NCBI GenBank assembly: GCA_039000515.1
Contig: JBCFYV010000012.1
Coordinates: forward strand, 14,210,790-14,274,789
Length of the DNA: 64,000 bases
Source of the DNA: Timema cristinae
Taxonomy: Eukaryota; Arthropoda; Insecta; Phasmatodea; Timematidae
Direction: 5' to 3'
The translations under genes were made by a program, and so were the position numbers. Of the stretch, positions 33,421 to 45,632 are shown piece by piece. A model generated the notes under the pieces. The model saw only the letters and a program-made list of their open reading frames with translations. It did no database searches and was not told the origin of the DNA. Each line of letters opens with the position of its first letter. Position 1 is the stretch's first letter.

Positions 33421-36290
33421 TATCTCTCCCAGTCAAAGCAAAATAATTCATGCTATACATTTAGAGTATTGATAAGACATATATATATATATATTAGCCC
33501 TTTAGTGTACCAAACTAGTTTTGGAAATATTAATATACATTTTATATTATTAATCAAACTTTAATTATATTACGATGGTGAGTAAAATATTAATGTTTTA
33601 GTATATATTTATTTAATTAAGGTAATAAATTTATACATAAATAATAACATTATATTATCAGCATATTACCTAAAAGTTATAGAGTGAAACATTAGTTGCT
33701 CAAAATTATCTTCAATAAATTAATTTTGTGCGTGATAATATGTGGTGTTAGTAGCACTTTATAGCTTTAATGTCTGTCACTGAAATTACCTAAATAGTAG
33801 CCAGACCGGTATAATATATGTAATATATTATTTTATAGCTTGGTTTGAATGGGTTTATTTGAATTGTCTTCCTTTAGTCTTTAACTTAAATCTTTTGTCT
33901 TCCAATCCTTTGAAAATAAAATGATATGAAGAGAAAGATTGACTTTGGGAAAATGTTTTACGAAAAAATTGCATGGTTATTGTTAAAATTGTATTTTAGT
34001 AAATAAAATAAGTGACTGTTGAAATTAAATTAAGCTAATGCTTAAATTAAAAAGTTATTAATAATAAAATATTTATCATTATTTAGAAGTTACAGCAATT
34101 TGCTTTAGAGTAAAAAAGACAAATGGTAGTATTTGTCGCTGAGTTGAAATACTTGTCGCTGACAGACTACCGTCCATCTCGATTATAGTGGTTGTTATAA
34201 AGATTTAAATCAGCTTAAAATCTTTAAATATCTTAAAGCTTCTTTTGTGACCTAATTAAAATTATACCTTTATTTTTTGAGTTAGGCTTTTGTTATGTTT
34301 CTGACATTTAATTTTTCTCTGAGCTTAAATATTTCACTTAAGGCATATTTGTATTGTACATGAGATGATTCGATTATTTAATAAAAATTTTAAAAGCTAA
34401 GAAATATAAAATATATAGTTTTCACCTATAGACTTCATTTTAATAATAGACACATATTTTAGAATAACAAACTAAAAATAAATAGTGTGGGATTTTCAAT
34501 CGCCTGTTATGGGTCTAAAACATTCCAGTTAGTAGCCCCTTAAAATTTAAGACCTTGCCCATTCCCAAAAACAAAATTGTTGTGTACCAAAAATTGAAAG
34601 TACTATCAGTAGAAATGTACATTTTTTGTTATGGCTTGGTTTGTCACGAAATAAAAATCACAAAAGTATAATATTTATTAAATATATTGTTTATTGAAAG
34701 AGATGAGGTAATAAGGGTAACTGGTTAGCTAGATAAAGATATGCAATAGGTTGTAATGAGAGAGACTGGATGAAAATATATCAAGATAGGAACAAGTGGC
34801 ATAGTTTTATAAGTGCTGCATATGTTCTTTAAAGTTCCTAAAACGACACATCAAGTAAGTTAAATGAGAATTTAGCGAAAATATTACTGATATAAGTCAT
34901 AAAATCATAATGAACATTAAATATGGAATTTAAGAATAGTTCAACTAAGATTTTTTTTTTAATTGACGCCACTTGTTTTTCATCAAAGCTTTGTATAAAA
35001 AAGGTTATCTCCGCTACAGCTTCCAATCAAACTAGAGTGTGGGATATAAATGGCTACCATAACAATATTGGTTTAGATTTATGTAATTATGAGCCTTCAA
35101 GCGTCATCATTTTGAACAAATTGTGAGCTATAACATATTAATTACACTATTCCAAAGGGAAATTTTATAAGGAGGACAATACTCTTGAGTAGCAGATTTA
35201 AAGGGCCTTTTATAAAATACAAATATCGTTTAATTATTCTAGAACCGATAATATATTACAATTTTATTGTGTTATTTTATAGGTATTACTGTTTACTCGA
35301 TGGTATTAGAATTTCGCATTGCATGCAGTAAATAAAATGTGGAAGAGATATTTATTTGATTTATTCTTATTATTCTTAAGCGTCATATTAAATGTTCCAC
35401 ATATAATTTAATATTTGTGCTGGTTGTTATTAAAATCATTGTCTCTTGTGTAGCTAATATCGTTCCCTAAATAAGTAAATTGGCTAATCTGTTATTTTTA
35501 TCTTAATGACTATTTTTTATATATAAGTATAGATATTATATTTTATTGCCTTCAGATAGCCATTTTATTGATTAAAATTGGACTCTAAATTTACATGGAG
35601 CTTTTCTTCTACTAGTATTCGCTCTATCATATAATATATATCAACAACACTTTTTGTTTGCTATCACGATATTTTAATGATCACTGGTGTTAACTTATTC
35701 TATAAGAACGTTATGTTGAGCACAGTTCCTTGACCAACCAGAAATATAATATTTCTCACTTTGAACCCAGCAGGAGATGCCTCCAAATTTTAACGGATAA
35801 AGGAGGGAAGAAAATGATAAGTTCACCCTAATAGGGTTTTTGTCTATGTGCTAATAAACCTTTCCCTCTTCCTCAAACGAGCTTACAGGATCACTTTAAT
35901 ATTAGCACCTTGGAAACATTGACTTTCTTATTAATTTTACATTTTTCTTATTTCCTGTGTCAGTTAGACATATGTTACCAAGACCTTTTTAAATCTACAT
36001 CATTGCAGGAAGATTACTAAAAGCCATTTTCGTGGCCAGGCCAAATAGTCTAGATTTTAAATGGTTTATGGAAAAAATACGTTTACATAAAATTAACTAT
36101 AGAAATAATAATGTTTTGAAACTATATGATTATTTTAGGTACTAATTTTTTTTTATTTCAACGTGATATCTTTTAAACTCGCTTAGTAAAACGTAAATAT
36201 ATTAACATTGTAAATCCTATATTGACCGGCCGTGATTTCATAGGTAGATAGTGTCCTTTAATAACTAGGTAAATTAAAAGATTACACAAA
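33421..36290. other. A+T-rich unique sequence
   Basis: No supported feature. GTGTGGGATTTTCAATCG with CAGTTAGTAGCCCCTTAAAA at 34490-34550 hints at a fragment of repeat F. Frames on both strands at 34838-35126 are short and unrecognised. Confidence 0.35.
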
Positions 36291-36294
36291 AGAA

Positions 36295-36478
36295 AATAAG
36301 CTTAAAGCTCATCCGTATAACTGCAAAGATAGAATGGGGAAACCACATGAATAAAATATATATGGATAACCAACTTACCGAACCCAGCCGAGAGTTTAGG
36401 CTAGACCTCCCCTTCAATGGTGACAAAAATTCAGTAAGAATTTGGTGCCTAAGACCACGAGTTCAGCAACTCGAGTTT
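36295..36478 (-). mobile_element. SINE-B, heavily degraded
   Basis: Minus strand CGTGGTCTTAGGCACC, GAAGGGGAGGTCTAGCC, AACTCTCGGCTGGGTTCGG and ATGTGGTTTCCCCATTCT keep SINE-B order from head to mid-body. Confidence 0.45.
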
Positions 36479-37825
36479 TTACCTATTTTAAATTGTGTGT
36501 ACATAAAAGCCAATACGTAATATGTTTCAGGTTTTATGAATGAGTTTATTACTATTGGTTTCCAAAACTTACAATTTCTTCAGCACCACTAATAATTATA
36601 TTTTTTACTATTCAATTTTGAAATATACTCTGTTATACAGAAATATTTCAATGCTGTTTGATACTGTTGTCAGCCTAATTATTAATTTAATACCTTGCAC
36701 CCTCAATACAATTTACGTTATTCTTTTTTAGATTTATTAAGAACATTTTTAAGCAAAAGATATCTGTTATAAATTTATTTTATAAATGTATTTTAGAACT
36801 TTTTGCATAGTTACACAATGTTAAATACATTACCTCAGACTTATTTATAACATGAAGTTTCAGGTAGTTATTTTTATTTACTACGACCAATTTTTATTTT
36901 ATAATTGGAATTTCGTTGCTCCTTTCATTGTATACATTTTTCTTACTTTGCTTGTGTCATCATTTTTATTGCTTAACTTTTTTGTAATCTAAACTTGTTT
37001 AACTAGAACATATAAACATTGGTAAGTTTTTCCTTAACAAGCTATGACATTCTTTGCGTATATCATCATTATTCACTGAATCAGAGCAAGCCTTACAATT
37101 TGAGAGTACAGTTTACAATTTATCCATTTTTTTGGCTTATAATAAACGTTCTTATTTGAATAGGGTCTACAGTTTTAAAATAGTGTATCTAATATTCACA
37201 TAGAATTTAATATAATTATTATCTTCGATATGATTATATTTCATTAATTTTATGCTACTTTTAGTTTTAAGCAGATAATTTAATTTTTTAATATTAACAT
37301 ATTTTGCTAGAATATAAAAATGAAAATTGTTAGATACAACTCTTAAAAATTTAAAATAGGGGTCTAAACTTTAGATTAAATATATGTGTCAATTTTTGAA
37401 TATGTATAACTTTTATTTAATCAAAAATTTTGAAGAAATTGTTTCATATTTTGATTTAATTCAATAGAGAAATGGATTAAATAGACCAAACTCATTTTTA
37501 TTTACTTTAAACCTTAATTTTGAAAAGTTTATTATATGTTAAACTCTAACAATATATTACTTTTACCTAAAATATGTATTCTCTGTTGTTTCAGGTAAGT
37601 TGTGGATACGAAGAATAATTGGTAATCTATCAATAAATCGGGGGATAAAATCTAAATCTGGAATACGTGAGTGAATTTTGAATTAAATAGCAAATGTGTA
37701 AAATAAATAGTAATATTAGAATAGATTATCCTGCAAAAATTTATAAACAAAAGATAGTAAATATAATACTTTTTTGCACATTTTAATATGAGTAGGTGCG
37801 TAAACTTTAATTTACATAGCACATA
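36479..37825. other. A+T-rich unique sequence
   Basis: No repeat, gene or RNA signal supported. Confidence 0.4.
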
Positions 37826-37868
37826 GCACATATACATAAATACATACATACATACATACATACATACA

Positions 37869-37902
<34 letters not shown>

Positions 37903-38012
37903 CATACACACATACATACATACATACACACATACATACAAACATCATACATACACACATACACACATACATACATATATACATATATACATACATACAT
38001 ACATACATATAC

Positions 38013-38045
<33 letters not shown>

Positions 38046-38349
38046 CATACACACATACATACATACATACACACATACATACAAACATCATACATACACA
38101 CATACACACATACATACATATATACATATATACATACATACATACATAAATATACACATACATACATACATACATACATACATACACATACATACAAACA
38201 TCATACATACTTACATACATACACACATACTTACATACACACATGCATACATACATACATACATACATACATACATACATACACACACATACATACAAAC
38301 ATCATACATACTTACATACATACACACATACTTACATACACACACACAT

Positions 38350-38380
<31 letters not shown>

Positions 38381-38445
38381 TACATACAAACATCATACAT
38401 ACTTACATACATACACACATACTTACATACACAAATGCATAACAA
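37826..38445. repeat. ACAT microsatellite with higher-order structure
   Basis: Mostly (ACAT)n with ACAC variants. The interruption ACAAACATCATACATAC recurs with its AAAC at 37940, 38083, 38196, 38297 and 38388, so blocks of about 143, 113, 101 and 91 bases have been duplicated. All frames here, such as Tyr-Val-Cys-Met repeats up to 181 codons, follow from a 4-base unit read in any frame and are not genes. Confidence 0.95.
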
Positions 38446-39320
38446 TATATATGATTTTCGAGATAATATTATTATAATATTATAAATTTACTGAAGATTG
38501 CATATGTGTTCTTGGGTAAACCTGGATTTCCCCGCAAAGTCAGTGGCGTCTTGGGAAATACACGTATAAAGGAGCTTGACCCGTTATTGGTTTCTGTCTG
38601 TTTAGTTGATTAGTTGAGAGGACAATGCTCTATTAAGCCAAAATAAAGTTCTTAAAAACTATGTTAGGTTCATTTTTATAATCAATAATGTTTTTATGAT
38701 TTATATTTGATTAACAGGACACAATTGGTGGTTAACTTTAAATATTGAATTAGTTATAGTTTACGTGCAATTTGCGAAACAGTTCGTAAATATTATACAT
38801 TACTAAGAGATCCTTTTATAGTAATATTGTTTAAGTAAATATTTATTATTCACTTAGTAAGGAATTTGGTGAATTGCAAATGATAATAAGTTCACTATAT
38901 TCTTATTATCTTGGTATAGCCTGCCTGTGAACACTAACAATATCTAAAATGTTTCTGATAACAAAACTAGATACCACAATTTAATGCCCAAATAAAATTA
39001 ATTAATTATCAGTACACATGCCACATAAAATAAAAGAGATTTTTGTTTGTTGGAGTAAGGAAGCTAACATGGTTTCTAGATCTTCCTGATTCAATCCAAG
39101 ATGGTCACATACATCTATAATTCCGTTATTTGCATATGTATTCATTTATGAAGGAAAAAGCAACATCACTGGTCTAGAAAACTAAGATAAATTTATGCAG
39201 GGCTTATTGTGCTCATCAAATGACACCCACTATCTGCATAATTTAGCACTATCTTCACCAAAAGACGGCTGCCTCTCTGTCAGTATGGCTTGATTTCGGG
39301 ATGACGCCACGATCTTTTTT
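38446..39320. other. No recognisable feature
   Basis: Unique A+T-rich DNA between two tandem arrays. Confidence 0.4.
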
Positions 39321-39788
39321 ATTTGTTTTGTCACACAGGGATGAACAATCTTGTCTAATGCTATGTGGCTTTTGTTAATGGTGCAGTTATAGCTTTATTT
39401 GTTTTGTCACACAGGGATGAGCAATCTTGTCTAATGCTATGTGGCTTTTGTTAATGGTGCAGTTATAGCTTTATTTTGTTTTGTCACACAGGGATGAGCA
39501 ATCTTGTCTAATGCTATGTGGCTTTTGTTAATGGTACAGTTATAGCTTTATTTGTTTTGTCACACAGGGATGAACAATCTTGTCTAATGCTATGTGGCTT
39601 TTGTTAATGGTACAGTTATAGCTTTATTTGTTTTGTCACACAGGGATGAGCAATCTTGTCTAATGCTATGTGGCTTTTGTTAATGGTACAGTTATAGCTT
39701 TATTTGTTTTGTCACACAGGGATGAGCAATCTTGTCTAATGCTATGTGGCTTTTGTTAATGGTGCAGTTATAGCTTTATTTTGTTTTC
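39321..39788 (+). repeat. 76-bp minisatellite, six nearly identical units
   Basis: TCACACAGGG occurs at 39331, 39407, 39484, 39560, 39636 and 39712, giving spacings of 76, 77, 76, 76 and 76. Units differ only at GAACAA/GAGCAA, GTGCAG/GTACAG and one extra T. Such homogeneity means recent expansion or continuing homogenisation. There are no spacers between units, so this is not a CRISPR-like array. No frame is kept open through it. Confidence 0.95.
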
Positions 39789-39844
39789 TTAACTCAATCA
39801 GTGATCCAAGTTTAAAAAAAAATTAAGTTCGTATTATCACTGTT

Positions 39845-39960
39845 GTTGAGGAGACCTGGGTCATACCTAGGATGGCTGAATTTCATGTGGTTTTCCAAAT
39901 ATGATTTTCTCATCTTCTCTACATGCAGATATGGTTTAATTTCTTAAAAGATATGCTTTT
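39845..39960 (+). mobile_element. SINE-B body fragment
   Basis: GGAGACCTGGGTCATACCTA, CATGTGGTTTTCCAAATATG and CTCTACATGCAGATATGG follow the SINE-B order from B-box region to mid-body. Confidence 0.45.
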
Positions 39961-40060
39961 TGAATAACTTTTAGATTAGGTCCAAACCTTGAATTGAACT
40001 TGATAAAAATAATTTTAAAAACAGAAAGTGCATTTAAGTAAAAGTAACTGAAGATTAATA

Positions 40061-40106
40061 ATAATAATATTAGCACCGCGTCTTACTACCCATTCGGGTT
40101 ATACGC
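40061..40106 (-). mobile_element. Tail-only SINE insertion (copy 3)
   Basis: Minus strand: GCGTATAACCCGAATGGG, TAGTAAGACGCGGTGC, TAATATTATTATT. It is flanked by TAACTGAAGATTAATA (40045-40060) and TAACTGCAGATTAATA (40107-40122), a 16-base duplication with one mismatch. This is the clearest of three tail-only insertions. Confidence 0.92.
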
Positions 40107-40122
40107 TAACTGCAGATTAATA

Positions 40123-42655
40123 GTGTATCTTTTAATTATTTTTAACTTATTATTAACGCAGTGAGTGTAATTGGATCTACAACGTTCACTCAAACTGGTG
40201 GAAGCCTAAGCATATGTGAAACAATGAAACATCGCATCAATTTATTTCAGACCAAATTGTTACCTTATTTATAAAATAAATATAAATTTAGTATGCACAT
40301 ATTTAGAACTACATAGAAACTCAACCCTTACATTATTTGCTTGTGAATATAATTTTAACTATTGCCTGGTTATAAACTTAGTTTTTATGTTTTTATGTAA
40401 GTATGTATATGTATGTGTGTGTAGTCTCCATCAGTTTTTGTGCTTTTCATAAGTTAGTTGTATAGTGTACTCCCTTAGCGCTTGGTCAAGAGAAAAGTTG
40501 CAATGTTTTTTTTTATATTACCAACTTCCGCCTTTTTGCCACACTTGGCCCCCTTTAGTATCCCTCTCTTTTGTTACATACATTCCTAATTTAGAACAGG
40601 AACAAAGTTTAGTGTGGTTGGTGAATTCTAGTTGATACTAAGTTAAGAGAATGGGTTAGGTCTCGTCCGTTCAGAGATGATGTTGAATTCACATTATCTG
40701 GTTTTTGGCTCTTTTTTTTAATGGGTCTGGTGGACGTGGGCAGCCAACTTTGTTTTTAGTTTCGTTCATGAATATCAATTTGGGCATGATAAAAGTTTTA
40801 ATATTCTACATTAAAACTTTGATTACTCAACATTAAAACTTGTCAATTTATTAGTATGCTAAAATAATGTTTTGCGTTACTGTTTGGGTATTTTTTTCTA
40901 ACGTTTTTATATATTCTTTAAATAATTAACTTATTTAATAAGCTGGACCAAGATCATATTTTAATATATAAACCGTAAATATTAGTTTTAAATTTACACC
41001 GAAGTAAGTTATTAAAGTGGTTTTCACATGAAATTTCAAATATTTATTTATAGTTATTTCTTCATACAAACGAAGAATTTTTTTCAAAACAATCTATTTG
41101 TGGATTTATTATAATGTTGGGTTTACATCTTTTTTGACTCCCTATTTCCAATAATTAGCTTCAACATGACGTCTTATCATTTTTAAAATTGTTTTTACTA
41201 CTAATATTTTCCCAACCTCTTTCTAAAGACATAGAGCTAGGAATTTTATGTAGTTTAGCCCTCAAAATAAGTAAATAAATATTTAGCAATATTAGTTAAA
41301 ATATGTAACAATGAATAAACATTCTTTCCACAAACTAACAACACATACTTAATTAAATGGTTCCATTTTATGTTCCTTGCCTTGCCGCTTCATATCTGTT
41401 TCTTCTCTCGACCAAAGAACAACGTTAAAATGAGCTAGTCTAATCCAAGAATTATTTATGTCTGACTTATGTTTACAAACTCTATCGCCACGCGAGAGAT
41501 GAGCTTCTGAGGTCTGGAAACGCTCCATTCTCTCTCTTTCACATCACTAGAAACTTCCGACACAAGGTTACCTTACGGCAAATGTAACCTTCTCTCTTGT
41601 GCAAGCATACCTGACTTGGACTTTGCTCATTGCCATCCCTTCATCGAATACATTCCTTTATGAAAGTAACGGTTGTCTGAAAATTAAAGACACATCATTT
41701 AAAAGTATATTTCTCATGAAAGACATAAATATTGCCACAATAAAACAATACGCTAAATATGTAATTTTATGTAGTCTTCAAAAATATGTTTAATTCATTA
41801 AAACATGTATGAATAAGGTATGTTTAAAATTCAAAATACAGTCCGAAACAGCTTAATCCGCCGACATTAAGCTTTTACCATTTCTAGCTGGAACGATTAA
41901 AATATGAAATTACATAAAAACCTGGGATATAAATGACATACTGCGCAAAATAAAACGCATTGATGCAAATATCTCTTTTAATATCTAAGTCTACATTGGA
42001 TGAATTTATTACTTCTTGAGTATATGATAAAAAGAATTTATTTTTATTGACGATCATAAAAATGTATTGTTTCAAAGGATATAGAAGGTAGTACTCATTT
42101 TGTGATCAAGGAAAGGTTAATAAGGGTTAATTGCTGCGGATCCTATCTTCAATTCCCAAAGGTCAAAACCTGCACTTTTACGTGAACATTTTTTTATCAT
42201 TAAAATAAGCAGCTATTAAATATAAATTTATTTAATGTTATTATTAAATGTTTCATGTTATATGACCAAATGGCATGTCTAGTAATAAATCATTTGTTTT
42301 AATTTCTGAGATATATATTAATTATATTGTAAGGAGTATCATATAATACATTATTGAGTAAAACTCGATATTGACATTTTGATAATTCTGAACTATAACT
42401 ATTATTCTCCATGTATTAGATAAATTAATCTTTTTTATAAACTTACATATAATTACATAAATTATATATCAAAATGTAGTACACATTAACAATTAATTAA
42501 AACATGTGTTACATAATTTATATTGAGAATTTGTGCAAGCTTAAATTTTAACTTACACATTTATTACACTCAATTGTGAATATGAAAGAAGGTTTTGGAA
42601 CGTTTATTATTTTGAAACATCTTACAGATATGTTCAAATTTTTTAACCTTTCAAA
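40123..42655. other. Unique sequence, no supported feature
   Basis: Mostly A+T-rich. About 40440-40740 and 41380-41600 are moderately G+C-richer patches. Short frames (61-64 codons) at 41599 and 41884 are not recognised. Confidence 0.35.
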
Positions 42656-42658
42656 TTT

Positions 42659-42917
42659 ACTGTTGGGGTCAGGGTTCAATCCTTGGTTCCGGCAAAGATT
42701 TATCTGATTACCAAACCCTTCCTTCACCTCTGACAAGACGTGTATTGTTCACAACTTGTGAATGTGGAGAATACCAGACCTCCACCGTGGTTCGGATTCC
42801 ACCTTATACTGTAGGTACTCCATTTCATCTCACAATCACCCTGCCATTACTCATTAGCGTAAGTCCGTATAACCCGAACGGGTAGTAAGACGAGGTGCTA
42901 ATAATAATAATAATAAT
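42659..42917 (+). mobile_element. SINE-A, 5' truncated just before the B box
   Basis: It begins at GGGGTCAGGGTTCAATCC and then runs the full body (GATTACCAAACCCTTCC, CTGACAAGACGTG, GTGGTTCGGATTCCAC, CATTTCATCTCACAATC) and tail GCGTATAACCCGAACGGG-like sequence to (TAA)n. The A-box half of the head is missing, as expected from incomplete reverse transcription. Confidence 0.9.
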
Positions 42918-43314
42918 AGTTATATTCCACATTTTAGATTAAAACAAATGTTTTAGTTAGTAATTGATGGATTAGTTTTTGATATTATTACTTTATTTGT
43001 TTATAAACAAGCTTGTCTGTATTTATTTTATGGAAAATATCGGAAATGGGCTTATATACATACTAAAAAAATTACTCTATTTTATTATATTATTAATAAA
43101 AATCTACCCGCTACTTATTATTATTAAATTTTATTTATTTGAGTTTCTTTTAAATTGTACATACAATGTATAGATGTATTTCATTAAGTTGCATTATACA
43201 GTACTAATAAAACTTTAACGGTGCATTATTTTCAAATAAGTTTTAATTTTAGCTAGCTACAATAATATATATATCCATGAATTAACGTAAATTCCTCATT
43301 TCACATCAAATAAA
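42918..43314. other. A+T-rich unique sequence
   Basis: No feature supported; a 64-codon frame is a composition effect. Confidence 0.4.
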
Positions 43315-43317
43315 TTT

Positions 43318-43870
43318 AATTTTACTTTCTCTCGACACCTCTGAGAGAAAGTATTGTGATCGTCAAAATTTTCTATCTCAAGATTTTGATAAATGTTGAC
43401 GTTTCATGACGCCCTGAAATCCAAAAAAATTGTTTTTGTGATGCCGTCTCTATGTAAATCGGGCTAGAGCCAAAATAATTTTACAGATTTTGCTATAACT
43501 TAGTTTCTGAAGTGTTCATAAGATCCCCCCTCCCCCCTAGGGATTTTTGGAATTGTATGTCTAACCCTAATTTAAGGGTAGTTTACTGAGTGGAAAAATA
43601 TAAAAATCTATTTTCTTGACGTTCGATTTAACAATATTGATTACATTTTATATCTGGACACTGTGTATTATCATAAAGAATATGGAAATTCTCATTTTTT
43701 CGTAAAAACTGCTTTGATGGTACTTTCAAATTTTCATCATTTATCCGCAACTATTTGAGATACGAAATATCTTATGATTGTATAGTTGTAGTACTATTAA
43801 AAATACAGATCTTTTATTTGAAATATATTTATATAATTTTATTTAAAAGTTACAGAAATTATTAAAAATA
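43318..43870 (+). repeat. R1 repeat copy
   Basis: Front: TTTACTTTCTCTCGACACC, AAGTATTGTGATCGTCAAAA, GATAAATGTTGACGTTTCAT, GTGATGCCGTCTCTATG, AGGGATTTTTGGAATTG and CCTAATTTAAGGGTAGTTTA. Rear: AACTATTTGAGATACGAAAT and TTTATTTGAAATATATTTAT. The far 3' part (GCAATGCGATGACATGA) is missing. Confidence 0.7.
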
Positions 43871-44700
43871 TCCATTTAAACTAAATCATATAAATATTTG
43901 ATTTTAAATATTCCTCAAAAACTTCTGAAAGTATTATGGTGTTAGATAAACATAATTCAACCAAATTAATTTCAAATATCCTACGTTTACCTTGAAAGAT
44001 AGCAGTGTTAAATATACCTAATAATATTTTATAGCCTACGCCATAGTGAAAGTAAGCAAACTCAGTCTGTTACCTTTCAAGGTAGATGAAAGGTACTGTA
44101 CGTGATCTTTAAATATTAACTGTCAATATTATAATATAATCTAAAAGTTTAACTGCAAAGAGTATAGTATTAAACACAGTTATTTAAATATTATATTTAC
44201 TTTAGTGCATGAAAATCAAAATGAGAAATTGATGATAAAACAAAAGTCCTTTTGTACATTATTTAAAGTCATGCAAAGTAAACAACGTATTTTGGTTGTT
44301 TAGTTACTTTTACGGCTTAATAAAATTTTTATTTTATTATTTATAAGGCATACAAAATAAATATTGGTAGATTTGGGTAAGTAATTTTATTTAAGTCATC
44401 AATAAATTAAAAATATTCCTACAAAAAGTCATTTAAAATAATAAAGGGAAAAAAAGTATTTTAACCTTATTGCTAGCGTTTAAAGTGATATTGTGTAAAT
44501 AATTTTGAAAACCAGGAAAATTTAATAAATTCTTAAATAAATAGTATTATATAGTTAGCTATGAGCGTTGCATCTAAAGCTAACCATTTGCATGGAATAA
44601 TTTAGATGGTTTATAGGCTTGTTCCTAATATAATGTCCAAAATAAAGAAATAGTAAGATATCCCCTGATTTTGGTTGGAATAACAATAGAAACAATTCAA
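43871..44700. other. A+T-rich sequence with a short inverted repeat
   Basis: TACCTTGAAAG at about 43988 and CTTTCAAGGTA at about 44076 could pair across ~75 bases. Nothing else is recognised. Confidence 0.4.
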
Positions 44701-44702
44701 AC

Positions 44703-45632
44703 ATATTTCTTTGTTGATTAAAGAATTCAATATAATTCAATGATTGATGAAACCAATAGATTATTAACAGTGAACCATAAATAAGTTTATAAAATGTCAG
44801 TGTGATTTAGTAAAAGTGAATAATATTAAATTTCTATATAACTTAGATAAAAAACATTGAGTAAAAACACATTAAAATGTGAGTCAGGAACAACACATAA
44901 GATTAGAATATAACACATTAAAATATTAACATAAATTCATATACTGGAAAAACGTTAAACTTGGTATAATGTTGAATGAAAATATTATTAAGATTGAGTA
45001 ATTATAATAAGATTAACTGTAATAAATGACAATAGATAATGTAATAAAATTTTTTAAGAAACTCAACACTGTTTCAATCTGGTTTTCAACCTGAGAAGCT
45101 CACTTGGCAGTACACACTGTCTGAGGATGGCGACGTTGCACGCCGAAACATGTCACATTTATGTCAATTAAGGCCATCTCTCGGATGCCACACAAGGAGC
45201 AAGGAAATTCAACTAAGGAATTTAGAATTCAATAAAATTTATTTCTTAAAATTTTTTATTACATTATCTATTGTCATTTATTACAGTTAATCTTATTATA
45301 ATTACTCAATCTTAATAATATTTTCATTCAACATTATACCAAGTTTAACGTTTTTCCAGTATATGAATTTATGTTAATCTTTTAATGTTATGTGTTGTTC
45401 CTGACTCACATTTTAATGTGTTTTTAATCAATGTTTTTTATCTAAGTTATATAGAAATTTAATATTATTCACTTTTACTAAATCACACTGACATTTTATA
45501 AACTTATTTATGGTTCACTGTTAATAATCTATTGGTTTCATCAATCATTGAATTATATTGAATTCTTTAATCAATTTATATCTGCTTCCTTACTACAATT
45601 TCATCATGTTTTTTTTAAAAATATTTCTTTGT
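44703..45632. mobile_element. Foldback element with ~340-bp inverted arms and 12-bp flanking repeats
   Basis: The left arm (about 44714-45061) and right arm (about 45242-45574) are nearly exact reverse complements; one 15-base indel accounts for 348 versus 333 bases. The 180-base spacer is less A+T-rich and holds CTGAGGA, a GGCG/CGCC hairpin and GAAAC (45121-45149). ATATTTCTTTGT occurs at 44703-44714 and 45621-45632, consistent with a target-site duplication; this leaves a ~46-base extension beyond the right arm. Inverted terminal repeats plus a one-sided extension recall Penelope-like elements. No protein is encoded, so it would be non-autonomous. Confidence 0.7.

Noticed and set aside
37652..38396. 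Long overlapping frames encoding Met-Tyr-Val-Cys-type repeats
   Set aside because: They are a 4-base ACAT microsatellite read in several frames; no start context, composition or homology supports a protein. The same applies to 63440-63680.
39321..39788. CRISPR-like array
   Set aside because: Units are contiguous 76-mers without unique spacers, and the setting is eukaryotic.
45105..45190. Calling a complete hammerhead ribozyme
   Set aside because: Core and stem II are present, but stem I could not be drawn, so it is reported only as a hammerhead-like motif.
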